A DNA stretch of 64,000 bases from Pseudomonas sp. Irchel 3H7 (GCF_900187605.1 NZ_FYEA01000012.1:94448-158447); one strand, 5' to 3'; shown: positions 8,660 to 17,785, counted from the first letter of the stretch. The notes: generated from the sequence alone by a model not told the origin. Translations and numbers: made by a program.

Positions 8660-10276
8660 CTACCAAACACCAATCTGAACAACCTTCTCGCTCTCCGGCT
8701 CACCATAACGAAACCGCTGCCCCCGCCAATCAATCTCCTGATGGCTGATGGTCGTGCGCCGCTTCAACCCCCGCACCCATTCAAACAAATACCCCGCATG
8801 CTCCTCGCGCACCGCCGCGAACGCCGGGTCATCCCCCAAATCACTCAGTTCCTGCGGATCATTGAGCAGATCAAACAACTGCGGTCGAAAGCCGTCGTAC
8901 GCCAGGTACTTCCAGCGCTCGCTACGCACCATGGTCATCCGGCAACGATCGATCGGCTGACCCAAACGCTCCCGCGCCGGCGCCTGGAAGGCGTAGTCGT
9001 ATTCACTGATCGCATAGTGGCGCCAGTCCGGGTTTTCGCCGTGTAGAAGCGGGATCAACGAATGCCCTTCAAGCCGATGCTCCGCCCCCGGCAATCCTAG
9101 TGCCTCAAGGAATGTCGGCAACGCATCAATGGTTTCCGCCAGTCGATCATCCACCGTTCCGCGCGTGACATCTGCCGCCGCCCGAGGATCGCGCACGATC
9201 AACGGCACCCCCACCGCCTGCTCCAGCAAAAACTCCTTCTCGCCCAACCAGTGATCGCCCAGAAAGTCGCCGTGGTCGCTGGTGAACACGATCAGCGTGT
9301 CATCCCAGCGGCCATTGCTCTGCAGAAAATCGAACAGCCGTCCGAGTTGATCATCCACCTGCTTGATCAGGCCCATGTACGTAGGGATTACAGTCAATCG
9401 TACTGAATCGCGGGAGAAGTTGAGGCTTTCCTCATGTTGGCGAAATGCCGTGTATACGGGGTGTTTGCTGGCTTCGGAGGGCGTCGCGCGGACCGCTTCG
9501 AGAATCGATTTCGTACTGTACAAGGCGTGGTACGGCGCTGGTACGATGTAGGGCCAGTGCGGTTTGATATAGGAAAGGTGTAAACACCACGATTTCTCGC
9601 CTTGCTCGGTGATGAAGTCGATGGCTCGATTTGTAGTGTAGACAGTCTCTGAGTGTTGCTCGGGTATTCGTGCTGGCAAATTCGCATGACGCATTTTCCA
9701 GCCGCTGAGGATTTCTCCGTTTTCGCCTTCGGCGGCATTGGCCCAGTCGTGCCAAGGGTTTTTGCCGTCGAAACCGTGTTCGCGCAGGTAATGGGTGTAG
9801 GGCGCGGATTCGCGTTTGTCGTCGAACAGCGGGTCGTCGGGATAGATGCCGTCATGGCGCATGTAGGGTTCGAAGCCGACTTCGTTGAGGATTTCGGCCT
9901 GTTCGCTTTCGGGATTGATCGCCAGGCGTTGCAAGGCATCGATATTCGCCGTCGCGTGGGTCTTGCCGACCAGGGCGGTGCGGATGCCGTGAGGACGCAG
10001 ATAATCGCCGAGGGTCAGTTCTTCCAGCGGTAACGGCACGGCGTTCCACGCCACCTGATGGCTGCTGACGTAGCGCCCGGTATAAGCCGACATCCGCGAC
10101 GGGCCGCAGATCGTGCCTTGGGTGTAGGCGCGGCTGAAACGCACGCCGGCAGCGGCGAGGCGATCGATGTTCGGCGTGTGCAAATGCGGATGGCCGTAGC
10201 AGGACAGGTAATCGCGGCGCAGTTGGTCGCACATGATGTACAGCACGTTGCGCACGGGGTTTGGCGGGGTGGGCAT
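8660..10276 (-). CDS. Type I sulfatase / phosphonate monoester hydrolase-like enzyme
   Basis: A member of the alkaline-phosphatase-fold sulfatases, closest in pattern to phosphonate monoester hydrolases, which cleave sulfate and phosphonate or phosphate esters. The first metal site is CDQLRRD near residue 17, with the DQ pair typical of that subgroup. The formylglycine precursor is the Cys of CGPSR, and the second metal site is FTSDHGDFLGDH. No signal peptide is visible. I placed the start at the ATG at 10276; a GTG 9 bp upstream is possible and neither has a strong ribosome-binding site. The central third, about 9350-9700, is visibly more AT-rich than its flanks. Its neighbours suggest a sulfate-ester substrate. 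Confidence 0.85.
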   Translation of the reverse strand: MPTPPNPVRNVLYIMCDQLRRDYLSCYGHPHLHTPNIDRLAAAGVRFSRAYTQGTICGPSRMSAYTGRYVSSHQVAWNAVPLPLEELTLGDYLRPHGIRTALVGKTHATANIDALQRLAINPESEQAEILNEVGFEPYMRHDGIYPDDPLFDDKRESAPYTHYLREHGFDGKNPWHDWANAAEGENGEILSGWKMRHANLPARIPEQHSETVYTTNRAIDFITEQGEKSWCLHLSYIKPHWPYIVPAPYHALYSTKSILEAVRATPSEASKHPVYTAFRQHEESLNFSRDSVRLTVIPTYMGLIKQVDDQLGRLFDFLQSNGRWDDTLIVFTSDHGDFLGDHWLGEKEFLLEQAVGVPLIVRDPRAAADVTRGTVDDRLAETIDALPTFLEALGLPGAEHRLEGHSLIPLLHGENPDWRHYAISEYDYAFQAPARERLGQPIDRCRMTMVRSERWKYLAYDGFRPQLFDLLNDPQELSDLGDDPAFAAVREEHAGYLFEWVRGLKRRTTISHQEIDWRGQRFRYGEPESEKVVQIGVW

Positions 10277-10392
10277 GGGGTTCACCGGTCAATGGGACAG
10301 GCGAGGGTTTTCGCTTTCGCCGGGGGTGTTCGGCAAGTGCATTTGGGGAATGGGTTTTATGCAGGCAGTGCATCGGTGCCTGAACTGACGCC

Positions 10393-10457
10393 ATCGCGAG
10401 CAGGCTCACTCCTACAGGTGCGCGCATTTCAAATGTAGGAGTGAGCCTGCTCGCGAT
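10393..10457. repeat. REPIN (inverted REP doublet)
   Basis: ATCGCGAGCAGGCTCACTCC and its inverted copy enclose a short spacer. This is the GCGAGCCTGCTCGCG REP family typical of fluorescent pseudomonads. Other copies are at 34659, 37378, 50165 and 55107. Confidence 0.85.
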
Positions 10458-10466
10458 AGCGGTAGA

Positions 10467-11411
10467 TCAGACAGCGAGTCCGTCCAGTGAACAGACCTCC
10501 TCATCTACCGCATCAATCGCCTTGATCTGCTCAATCATCGCCTCGGCCAACGGCGACAACCGATACCCCGCCCGGCTGACGATCCCGTAACGGGTGTACA
10601 ACTCCTCAAGATCATCGGCCAACCCTTCGATGCGCAAACACATCAACTCTCCCTTGGCTTGATGCAGCGCATCGGAATATGCCCCGACAATCCCGATCGC
10701 ATCCGAACGCAGCACCACACTGAGCAAACTGGAGCTGTTTTCACATTCGACATTCGGCGTGAACTCCGGCCGCCCACTGAGGTCGACAATGACCTTGCGC
10801 AGGTTCGGCGGACGAATACTTACCGCCAGCGGATAGCTCATCAATTGCTCGGCGGTGACCCGATCAAACCCGGCCAATGGATGCCCCGCGCGGCAACAGA
10901 AATGCCACTTGCGCGGTCGCAGCCGGTAGGTCAGGTAATCCGGATCGGCCTCGAAGTGCCGAGTGTCAGCGACAAAGAATTCAAACTCTTCGCTGAGTAA
11001 TCGCTTGCTCAGGCTCTGCCAGTCATCGACCTGAAACTGCACCCGCGCTTTCGGATAGCGCCCGATGAAGCTGCCAATCGCCCGAGGAATCAAACCTGCC
11101 GCCGGCGCAGGCCCACATCCGAAGCGCAATTCCCCGGCCTCCAGCCCATTGAACTGGCTGATCTCGTTGGCCATCTGCTGCGCGCCGCTGACCAGCCGCC
11201 GCGCATGTTCGAGCAAGACCTGACCTTGTTTGGTCGGTGGCAATTCCTTGCGCCCGCGATCAACCAACTGACAGCCGACGCTGTGCTCAAGCGCCTGAAT
11301 GCTGCGGCTGAACGCCGACTGCGACAGGTTCACCGCCTGCGCGCCGGCGACGAAGCTGCGTTGTTCAGCCAAGGCGATGAAGTGACGAAGTTGGCGCAAG
11401 TCGATATGCAT
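10467..11411 (-). CDS. LysR-type regulator, SftR paralogue
   Basis: A 314-residue LysR-family regulator with the helix-turn-helix at residues 4-62 (IDLRQLRHFIALAEQRSF) and a periplasmic-binding-like effector domain. It aligns end to end with the SftR encoded at 6482-7402, sharing FGCGPAPA, FQVDxW and GIVSRxGxRLSP, but is clearly a separate paralogue. It is divergent from the TonB-dependent receptor gene at 11577, so that receptor and the downstream sulfotransferase are its likely targets. The control region between them contains a sulfur-island motif. The effector is unknown; adenosine phosphosulfate or sulfate is plausible by analogy with CysB/Cbl relatives. Confidence 0.85.
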   Translation of the reverse strand: MHIDLRQLRHFIALAEQRSFVAGAQAVNLSQSAFSRSIQALEHSVGCQLVDRGRKELPPTKQGQVLLEHARRLVSGAQQMANEISQFNGLEAGELRFGCGPAPAAGLIPRAIGSFIGRYPKARVQFQVDDWQSLSKRLLSEEFEFFVADTRHFEADPDYLTYRLRPRKWHFCCRAGHPLAGFDRVTAEQLMSYPLAVSIRPPNLRKVIVDLSGRPEFTPNVECENSSSLLSVVLRSDAIGIVGAYSDALHQAKGELMCLRIEGLADDLEELYTRYGIVSRAGYRLSPLAEAMIEQIKAIDAVDEEVCSLDGLAV

Positions 11412-11504
11412 TTTTCACATAAAAAATATCCGGGAAATGCATTGGATATGCATTACGTCGACTCCTTATAAAGGCAATCTCTTATGCAGTAAATCTTTGT
11501 AAAA

Positions 11505-11533
11505 ACATAAATAAATAACCTAAAAGAATATAC
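11505..11533 (+). promoter_or_regulatory. Operator-like motif upstream of the TonB-dependent receptor
   Basis: ATAAATAACCTAAAAGAATA at 11511-11530 resembles AAATAACTTTTTAGAATGAG upstream of tauA and AAACTAACTTTTAGGAATAT upstream of the sfnB-like operon. It lies in the divergent region between the LysR gene and the receptor gene. Confidence 0.5.
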
Positions 11534-11576
11534 AGCATTGAAGATGTCTGTGTGTTTTTTGACCAGGAGCCGCGCC

Positions 11577-13937
11577 ATGAGTCCGTTGAACCTTGCGTCA
11601 CCCTTAACGCCACGACGGCTCAAACGCCTGCCTCTGGCCCTGTTGCTGGCAGGGAGCGCGAGCTGGACTCACGGCTACGCCGCCGATGCTGAAACCCCGG
11701 CACCAGTGCCGGCCGGCAAGCCTGCCGCAAACAATTCGCAACTGGAAACCGTGACCGTCACCACCCGCCGCCGCGAGGAAAGTTCGCAGGACGTACCGAC
11801 GCCCATGAGCGTGGTCAGCGGGCAGAATCTGGAGACGCAGCGGGTCTACCGGATTCAGGATTTGCAGCAATTGGTGCCCAGCGTCAACGTCGCCTACATG
11901 CACGCACGCCAGTCCAGCGTGTCGATCCGTGGCCTGGGTAATAACCCGGCCAGCGATGGCCTGGAAGGCAGCGTCGGCCTGTACATCGACAACGTCTATC
12001 TGGGCCGCCCGGGGATGGCGGTGTTTGACTTGATGGACATCGAACAGCTCGAAGTCTTGCGTGGGCCGCAGGGCACGCTGTTCGGCAAAAACACCACCGC
12101 CGGGGTGATCAATATCAGCACCCGCGCGCCAACCTTCACGCCCGAACGCAGCATTGAAACCTCGGTCGGCGAGGACGGGTATTTCCAGACCAAGGGCACC
12201 ATTTCCGGCCCGCTCAACGATCAACTGGCCGGGCGTTTTTCGGCCTACCGCACACGCAGCGACGGTGACATCAAAAACGAATACGACGGCCATGATTTGA
12301 ATGGCGGCTCGCGCGATGGCTTCCGCGCGCAACTGCTATTCAAGCCCAATGAAGATTTCAACCTGCGCTGGATCGGTGACTACAACGAGGAGGATTCCAG
12401 CGCCGGCACCCGCGTGCTCTACAACACCGGGCCGACCATCAACGGCGTCAACCTGTACCAGTCGCGCGCCAACGCGGCCGGCGCAACATTGGTCAACGGT
12501 TCGCACCGCAAGGTCAATCTGGACAACGACCAGCACGTTACCGTGCATCAGGGCGGCACTTCGGTGGAGGCCAACTGGACGCTGCCGAGCGACTTCACGC
12601 TGACCTCAATCAGCTCCTATCGCTTCTGGAATTTCACCCCGCGCAACGACGACGGCCTCAACGTGCCGGCGAGTTACAACGCCGGGGTGTCGGTGGAGGA
12701 CAAACAGTATTCGCAGGAATTTCGCCTGGCCTCGCCCAAGGGCGAGTTCTTTGATTACGTCGTCGGCGCTTACTACTTCGGCTCGGATCTGGACAATAAA
12801 TCCTTCGCCTATTACGGACCGCAAGCGGATATCTGGAATGGCACGGCGCCCGGTGCGCTGGCCAACGTCACCAGTGTCGGCAACGGCCATATCAAGACCG
12901 ACAGTTTTGCGTTGTTCGCCCAAGGCACCTGGCACCTCAGCGAGCGGCTGGATTTCACCGCCGGGGTGCGTGGCACGTATGAAGAGAAATCTGCCTGGGT
13001 CACGCGCGATGCGCCGCTGGGTGGCGCGACCGTAACGGGCGCTGCGGCCACGGCGCGACGCGGTCGTGCCGGCGCTTACGATTCCGGCGACTTGAATCAG
13101 TACAGCTCCAGTCCCTCCGGGCTGCTCAATCTTAGCTACCGGATCACCGACGATGTGCTCGGCTACGCCACGCTGTCCCACGGCGAGAAATCCGGCGGGG
13201 TTAACCTCGCGGTGGGTTCCGCTCCGGTGGCCGGCGCCGATTCACTGCTGATCGGCACCGAACGCGCGAACAACGCCGAACTCGGTTTCAAAAGCACGCT
13301 GTGGGATCACCGTCTGCAACTCAACGCCAACGTTTTCTGGACGCAGGTCAACGCTTACCAGACGAACGCCTACGACGCCGAAAACCGCGTGCAATACCTG
13401 ACCAACGCCGGTTCCGTGCGTTCGCGCGGTGTCGAGTTCGAAAGCACGGTGATCCCGCTGCGCGGCCTGACCTTGAACATCAACGGCTCCTACAACGACG
13501 TCAGCTACCTCTCGTACAAAGATGCCCCATGCCCGCCGGAAGTCAGTCAGGCGCCGGGTGCTCCAGCGTCTTGCGACCTCAGCGGCCATCAAGTGGTCGG
13601 CGCTTCGAAATGGATCGGCAACGCCAACGGCGAATACAAATGGAATCTGGATAACGGCTTCGAACCTTACGTCACCGCGAGCTATGCATTCCGCTCGAAA
13701 GCCGTCGGTACGGTCGAGGATTCCGACTACGGGCAGATCCCGAGTTACGCCGTGGTCAACTTTTCCACCGGCCTGCGCGGCGACTTCAACCAAGGCCAGT
13801 GGGACGTGTCGCTGTGGCTGAAAAACGCTTTCGACAAAACCTATTACACAACCCTGTGGACGGGCGGCAACGGCGGCTATGAAGGCCTGCTCGGCACACC
13901 GCGCACGCTGGGCGTCACCGGTCGCTACGACTTCTGA
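11577..13937 (+). CDS. TonB-dependent outer-membrane receptor (sulfate-ester uptake, SftP-like)
   Basis: An outer-membrane active-transport channel of 786 residues. The start at 11577 is supported by AGGAG at 11565-11569 and by the signal peptide that follows, ending near GYAADAE; an in-frame ATG at 11538 lacks both. A TonB box-like ETVTVTT precedes the plug domain (about residues 60-170, with EVLRGPQGTLFGKN), followed by a 22-strand type barrel ending in the terminal aromatic of TGRYDF. It is transcribed with the arylsulfotransferase 23 bp downstream, and a complete TonB-ExbB-ExbD set follows. In P. putida a receptor called SftP belongs to the sulfate-ester regulon; this is a plausible counterpart. 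The true ligand is unknown. Confidence 0.85.
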   Translation: MSPLNLASPLTPRRLKRLPLALLLAGSASWTHGYAADAETPAPVPAGKPAANNSQLETVTVTTRRREESSQDVPTPMSVVSGQNLETQRVYRIQDLQQLVPSVNVAYMHARQSSVSIRGLGNNPASDGLEGSVGLYIDNVYLGRPGMAVFDLMDIEQLEVLRGPQGTLFGKNTTAGVINISTRAPTFTPERSIETSVGEDGYFQTKGTISGPLNDQLAGRFSAYRTRSDGDIKNEYDGHDLNGGSRDGFRAQLLFKPNEDFNLRWIGDYNEEDSSAGTRVLYNTGPTINGVNLYQSRANAAGATLVNGSHRKVNLDNDQHVTVHQGGTSVEANWTLPSDFTLTSISSYRFWNFTPRNDDGLNVPASYNAGVSVEDKQYSQEFRLASPKGEFFDYVVGAYYFGSDLDNKSFAYYGPQADIWNGTAPGALANVTSVGNGHIKTDSFALFAQGTWHLSERLDFTAGVRGTYEEKSAWVTRDAPLGGATVTGAAATARRGRAGAYDSGDLNQYSSSPSGLLNLSYRITDDVLGYATLSHGEKSGGVNLAVGSAPVAGADSLLIGTERANNAELGFKSTLWDHRLQLNANVFWTQVNAYQTNAYDAENRVQYLTNAGSVRSRGVEFESTVIPLRGLTLNINGSYNDVSYLSYKDAPCPPEVSQAPGAPASCDLSGHQVVGASKWIGNANGEYKWNLDNGFEPYVTASYAFRSKAVGTVEDSDYGQIPSYAVVNFSTGLRGDFNQGQWDVSLWLKNAFDKTYYTTLWTGGNGGYEGLLGTPRTLGVTGRYDF

Positions 13938-13960
13938 TTCGTCACTCAAGGAGCTGCATC

Positions 13961-15304
13961 ATGTTGCGTATCAAAACCGCTTTGCCGGTGTTGCTGTCCG
14001 GCGCAGTGCTCAGCGCCGGCGCATTCGCCGCACCGAGTGTTTACCCGACCGGCGTGACCCGTTATGACCCGAACAAGGCCTTCAATCAGTACGTGATTTT
14101 CAGCGGCGCCGACAAACAGACGCACCTGATCGACATGAACGGCAACGAGGTAAAAACCTGGCCGCAGGCGGGTTTCCCGTCGGCGATCATTGATCCGAAA
14201 CTGGTCGGCGGCGAGCGCGGTCACGTGCTGCTGCAACTGAGTGAAAAGGATCCCGGAAAACTCGGTTCGGCCGGCAACGGTCTGGGCAATCAGAGCGTCG
14301 GCGAGCTGGACTGGAATGGCAAAGTCGTTTGGCAGTGGGGCGACAAGGCGCCCGGTGGCGCGGCTCAGCAGCACCATGATCAGCGTCGTTTGAGCAACGG
14401 CAACACCGTGGTGCTGGCGAACAAGGTGCACAAGGTCAAAGGCTTCAAAGTCCCCGAGGTGATCGACGATGCGATCTATGAAGTCAGCCCCGAAGGCGCG
14501 GTGAAATGGCAGTGGCTGGCCTCGGAGCATCTCAATGAATTCGGCTTCACCGCCGAGCAGTTGAAGCTGGTGCGTACCAGTGAAAATCCGGATTACCTGC
14601 ACATCAACAACCTCAGTCTGGTGGGGCCGAACAAGTGGTTCGATGCCGGTGACAAGCGCTTCAATCCGGATAACCTGTTGATCGACTCACGCAATGCCAA
14701 CTTCATCGCGATCATTGATAAAAGCAGCGGCAAAGTGGTCTGGCGTCTCGGACCGAATTTGCCGCTGATCAACCCGAAAACCGCGCAGAAACTGCCGCGT
14801 CCTGTGGATCAGTTTGTCGGTCAGCATGATGCACACATAATCCCGGCGGGATTGCCTGGTGCCGGTAACTTGCTGGTGTTCGACAACCAGGGTTCGGCGG
14901 GTTATCCCAATGTCACTCTTGGGCTGATTTCCGGTTCGCGGGTGTTGGAAATCGACCCGGTGAAAAACCAGATCGTCTGGCAATACAGCGCAGCCAATTC
15001 GAAGCAACCGGGGTGGGCGTTCTACAGTTCGTTTATCAGCAGTGCTCGGCGCTTGCCCAATGGCAACACGTTGATCGACGAGGGCATGAACGGGCGGTTT
15101 TTCCAGGTGACGGCCAACGGTGAGAACGTCTGGGAATACGTCAGCCCGTATCTGGGCAAAGCGCCGGGCAGCGATGCGATCAGCAACTGGGTCTATCGGG
15201 CGTTACCTGTGAGTTATGACTGGGTGCCAGCGGGTACGCCACGCTCGGAGACGGCGGTTAATGTACCGGTTGTCAACGTGCAGCAAGCCAATGCCAGTCG
15301 TTAG
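13961..15304 (+). CDS. Arylsulfotransferase family protein, exported
   Basis: A periplasmic protein of 447 residues with a clear signal peptide ending near SAGAFA. It belongs to the bacterial arylsulfotransferase family, which moves sulfuryl groups between phenols through a histidine intermediate without PAPS. Repeated beta-propeller signatures are visible: LDWNGKVVWQWG, HHDQRRLSNGNTVVLANK, QHDAHIIP with NLLVFDNQG, and ARRLPNGNTLIDEG. The conserved His-containing motifs support the family. It has no cysteine and very few methionines. It is cotranscribed with the upstream receptor. Possible roles are trimming aryl sulfates in the periplasm or acting as a sulfate-ester binding partner of the receptor; both are inference. 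Confidence 0.8.
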   Translation: MLRIKTALPVLLSGAVLSAGAFAAPSVYPTGVTRYDPNKAFNQYVIFSGADKQTHLIDMNGNEVKTWPQAGFPSAIIDPKLVGGERGHVLLQLSEKDPGKLGSAGNGLGNQSVGELDWNGKVVWQWGDKAPGGAAQQHHDQRRLSNGNTVVLANKVHKVKGFKVPEVIDDAIYEVSPEGAVKWQWLASEHLNEFGFTAEQLKLVRTSENPDYLHINNLSLVGPNKWFDAGDKRFNPDNLLIDSRNANFIAIIDKSSGKVVWRLGPNLPLINPKTAQKLPRPVDQFVGQHDAHIIPAGLPGAGNLLVFDNQGSAGYPNVTLGLISGSRVLEIDPVKNQIVWQYSAANSKQPGWAFYSSFISSARRLPNGNTLIDEGMNGRFFQVTANGENVWEYVSPYLGKAPGSDAISNWVYRALPVSYDWVPAGTPRSETAVNVPVVNVQQANASR

Positions 15305-15494
15305 TTGAATTGGAATTAGTGCTCGAACGAACGGCGATAAGTTATGAGCGAGTTGAAGGCTGCTTATTGCAATTTCGTTAGTCACTCGCGTGGACAATAG
15401 TTGAATGTCCAACCATCCTGACTGTCGTGAGTTTCCAGGAGGAAACTTGCTCTCATCGGAAGACACTTATCCCAACGATAAAGGAAATCGAATC

Positions 15495-15821
15495 ATGTCG
15501 AGCATTAATGGCACTTATGTAAACGCCAACGCTGGCGCCAAACTGACGATTACCGATGGCAACGACGCCAACGGTACATTCAGCGGCACGTTCAGCCAGG
15601 GCGGCGTTAACTATGACGTCAGCTACGGGCATTACCATTTCCAGAACAGCACCGGACAACCTACCACCATCACGTTTGTCGGTCTGAATGGTAATAGCGG
15701 ATTTCAAGCGTGGTCATTGTTTTCTCCTGATCACAATTACGCAAAAGTGCGCGCGGCCGGTTCCCGTACTAACTTTGACGGTGAAGTAGTGACCCTTGCA
15801 GGGGAATTCGTCAAACAATAA
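15495..15821 (+). CDS. Small protein of 108 aa, avidin-like N-terminal pattern
   Basis: I chose the ATG at 15495, preceded by AAGGAAATCGAATC, over an earlier in-frame start at 15405. There is no signal peptide, no cysteine and no methionine after the first. The N-terminal stretch GTYVNANAGAKLTIT followed by NGTFSGTF resembles the first strands of avidin/streptavidin (GTWYN, then a TGTY strand), and the rest is rich in beta-forming residues. A firm avidin assignment is not possible, because the usual tryptophans and C-terminal signature are not evident; only one Trp is present. It is followed by a strong terminator. Its place between the arylsulfotransferase and tonB and its sulfur-free composition suggest a role in sulfur starvation. 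The function is unknown. Confidence 0.6.
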   Translation: MSSINGTYVNANAGAKLTITDGNDANGTFSGTFSQGGVNYDVSYGHYHFQNSTGQPTTITFVGLNGNSGFQAWSLFSPDHNYAKVRAAGSRTNFDGEVVTLAGEFVKQ

Positions 15822-15837
15822 CCCACGCGCAATCGAT

Positions 15838-15874
15838 AAAGGCCGCCGCACGAAAGTGTGCCGGCCTTTTTTGT
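15838..15874 (+). terminator. Rho-independent terminator after the 108-aa gene
   Basis: An imperfect GC-rich stem, GGCCG to CCGGCC, with a CACGAAAGTG loop and a run of six T on the plus strand. Confidence 0.75.
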
Positions 15875-16204
15875 TGTTCCGGGAAAAAATAATAATCAAC
15901 TATCTACTTGGTATTAGTTGTCCTGCAAAACCGGCTCAGGCGAATTTGATGCGTTGAATGAATACTTTCAATGCCTGAAAAGCATGCGTTTTTTCACCCA
16001 TCGCTGCAGCCCGCGTGGCACGTGGCTTTGGCGGAATTGATCAATTCTTATATTCCATAAGGACCTATGCATAACGTTAAAGATTACTTTCGGAGATAAG
16101 CGACAAGCCCAATGATTCATCCATCGATCCACCGTGTGGGATTCAACAAACGGTCGATCGGCAGTTTTTGTAGAGAACGCAAAAAGACCGCAGGGAGTGA
16201 ATCA
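15875..16204 (+). promoter_or_regulatory. Leader and promoter region of tonB-exbB-exbD
   Basis: About 330 bp without a gene. TTCTTATATTCCATAAGG near 16045-16062 resembles the CTTATTCC motif seen elsewhere in the island. GGGAG lies a few bases before the tonB ATG. No other feature was recognised. Confidence 0.4.
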
Positions 16205-17014
16205 ATGGGCAATGTCCAGACCGCCGCCAGCGCAGAGGAATTGCTGTGGCGTCAGACGCCGGGTGGCGAGTTGGTCGATCTCGGCCGGCCGCATCGTGTG
16301 CCGCTGGGGCAGTTGCGTTTGCAGCGTGCGCCCAAGGGCATTCTGAGTCGGCGCGAAACTATTCTGCTTGGCGTGCTCGCGTTGGTGGTGCATGGCGCGG
16401 TGATCTACTGGATCAGCCAGAAGCCGACGCCGGTGCTGCCGATTGTGCCGCCGGAAATTCCGCCGATGACCATCGAATTCTCGCGCCCGGCGCCGCCAGC
16501 GCCACCGGTTGTCGAGCCACCGCCGCCCGCGCCTGTGGTTGAGCCACCACCGCCAGTGGAAGACGAACTGGCGGTAAAACCGCCGCCGCCCAAACCGGTT
16601 CCGAAACCCAAACCGGTGGTTAAACAGGCACCCAAACCAGCACCGAAAGCCGTGGAGCAACCACCGGCGCCGCCACAACCGGCTGCCCCGGTTGCCGCGC
16701 CAGCGCCACCTGCTCCCCCCGCGCCGGCACCGGTAACCCCGGCCTCAGCGAATGCCGCGTACCTGAAAAACCCGGCGCCGGAATACCCGTCGCTGGCTCA
16801 GCGTCGCGGCTGGGAAGGCACGGTGTTGCTGCGTGTGCATGTGCTGGCCAGCGGCAAGCCGGGTGAGATCCAGATAGCCAAAAGCAGCGGCCGGCAGCAG
16901 CTCGACGACGCGGCGCTGAACGCCGTGAAGCGTTGGAGTTTCGTCCCGGCCAAGCAGGGTGATGTCGCCCAGGACGGCTGGGTCAGCGTGCCCATCGATT
17001 TCAAGATTCATTAA
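16205..17014 (+). CDS. tonB: TonB energy-transducing protein
   Basis: The inner-membrane protein that couples the proton-motive force to outer-membrane receptors. Starting at 16205 (GGGAG upstream) it is 269 residues. A cytoplasmic N-terminal extension of about 50 residues precedes one membrane span (about 51-72, ILLGVLALVVHGAVIYWI). A long Pro/Lys-rich periplasmic linker follows (about 75-185, many PPPP and KPxPK repeats), then the C-terminal TonB domain with YPSLAQRRGWEG and a VKRWSFVPA strand. It is first in tonB-exbB-exbD. Position next to the sulfate-ester receptor suggests it is dedicated to that or other sulfur-island receptors. Confidence 0.92.
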   Translation: MGNVQTAASAEELLWRQTPGGELVDLGRPHRVPLGQLRLQRAPKGILSRRETILLGVLALVVHGAVIYWISQKPTPVLPIVPPEIPPMTIEFSRPAPPAPPVVEPPPPAPVVEPPPPVEDELAVKPPPPKPVPKPKPVVKQAPKPAPKAVEQPPAPPQPAAPVAAPAPPAPPAPAPVTPASANAAYLKNPAPEYPSLAQRRGWEGTVLLRVHVLASGKPGEIQIAKSSGRQQLDDAALNAVKRWSFVPAKQGDVAQDGWVSVPIDFKIH

Positions 17015-17058
17015 ACCGAAACCAAATTCGCGCGAAACGTTTACACGAGGAATACATC

Positions 17059-17784
17059 ATGACGTTACTGGCATCTCCACTGGAATCCATCGAAAGCGCG
17101 GTGATCTGGCTGCTGGTGGTTTTTTCCGTCGCCACTTGGGGCCTGGCATTGCTCAAGGCTTGGCAATTCGGGCGTCTGAAGGCGCAGGACCGGCGTTTTC
17201 ATAAACGCTTCTGGGCGGCGTCCAGTCTCGATTCCGCCGCTGAATTGAGCGAAACCCAACCCGGCGCTGCGGCGCGGGTGGCGCAGGCCGGTTACGCGGC
17301 GATTCAGGTGGGCGAGGCGCCACAGGCCAATGATTTGAGCCAGGCGATCAACCATCAGGATCGCCTCGAGCGCGCCTTGCGCCAGCAGATCGTCCGCGAA
17401 CGCCGTTCTCTGGAAACCGGTCTGGCGGTGGTCGCAAGTATTGGCAGCACCTCGCCGTTCATTGGTTTGTTCGGCACGGTGTGGGGAATCATGGAAGCGT
17501 TGAAAGGCATCAGCGCGGCCGGTTCGGCGAGCCTGGAAACGGTGGCCGGCCCGATCGGTGCGGCACTGGTCGCCACGGGTGTGGGGATCGCCGTCGCGGT
17601 GCCAGCGGTGCTGGTTTACAACTACTTTTTGCGTCGGTTGAAACTGACGGCGGCGGATCTGGATGACTTCGCCCACGACTTCTACAGCCTGGCGCAGAAG
17701 AGTGCGTTCCGCGTATTGATCCACCCGACTGCGCACAAGGTCGCAGCAAGCGGCAACGCAGCAAAAGTGAAGGAGGCGTCCTGA
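17059..17784 (+). CDS. exbB: ExbB, TonB-complex proton channel subunit
   Basis: A 241-residue MotA/TolQ/ExbB-family membrane protein with three expected spans: near the N-terminus (VIWLLVVFSVATWGLALL), around residues 130-150 and around 170-195. The family hallmark ASIGSTSPFIGLFGTVWGIM leads into the second span, with GPIGAALVATGVGIAVAVP in the third. It forms the pentameric channel that harvests proton flow for TonB. It lies 44 bp after tonB and 1 bp before exbD. Confidence 0.93.
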   Translation: MTLLASPLESIESAVIWLLVVFSVATWGLALLKAWQFGRLKAQDRRFHKRFWAASSLDSAAELSETQPGAAARVAQAGYAAIQVGEAPQANDLSQAINHQDRLERALRQQIVRERRSLETGLAVVASIGSTSPFIGLFGTVWGIMEALKGISAAGSASLETVAGPIGAALVATGVGIAVAVPAVLVYNYFLRRLKLTAADLDDFAHDFYSLAQKSAFRVLIHPTAHKVAASGNAAKVKEAS

Positions 17785-17785
17785 T

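Noticed and set aside
10393..10457. Inverted repeats as possible CRISPR units or integrase attachment sites
   Set aside because: They are dispersed single REP doublets without regular spacing, cas genes or an integrase.
13961..15304. Arylsulfotransferase as part of a DsbL/DsbI-linked astA operon
   Set aside because: No dsbL or dsbI genes are adjacent and the protein has no cysteine, so that system does not apply.
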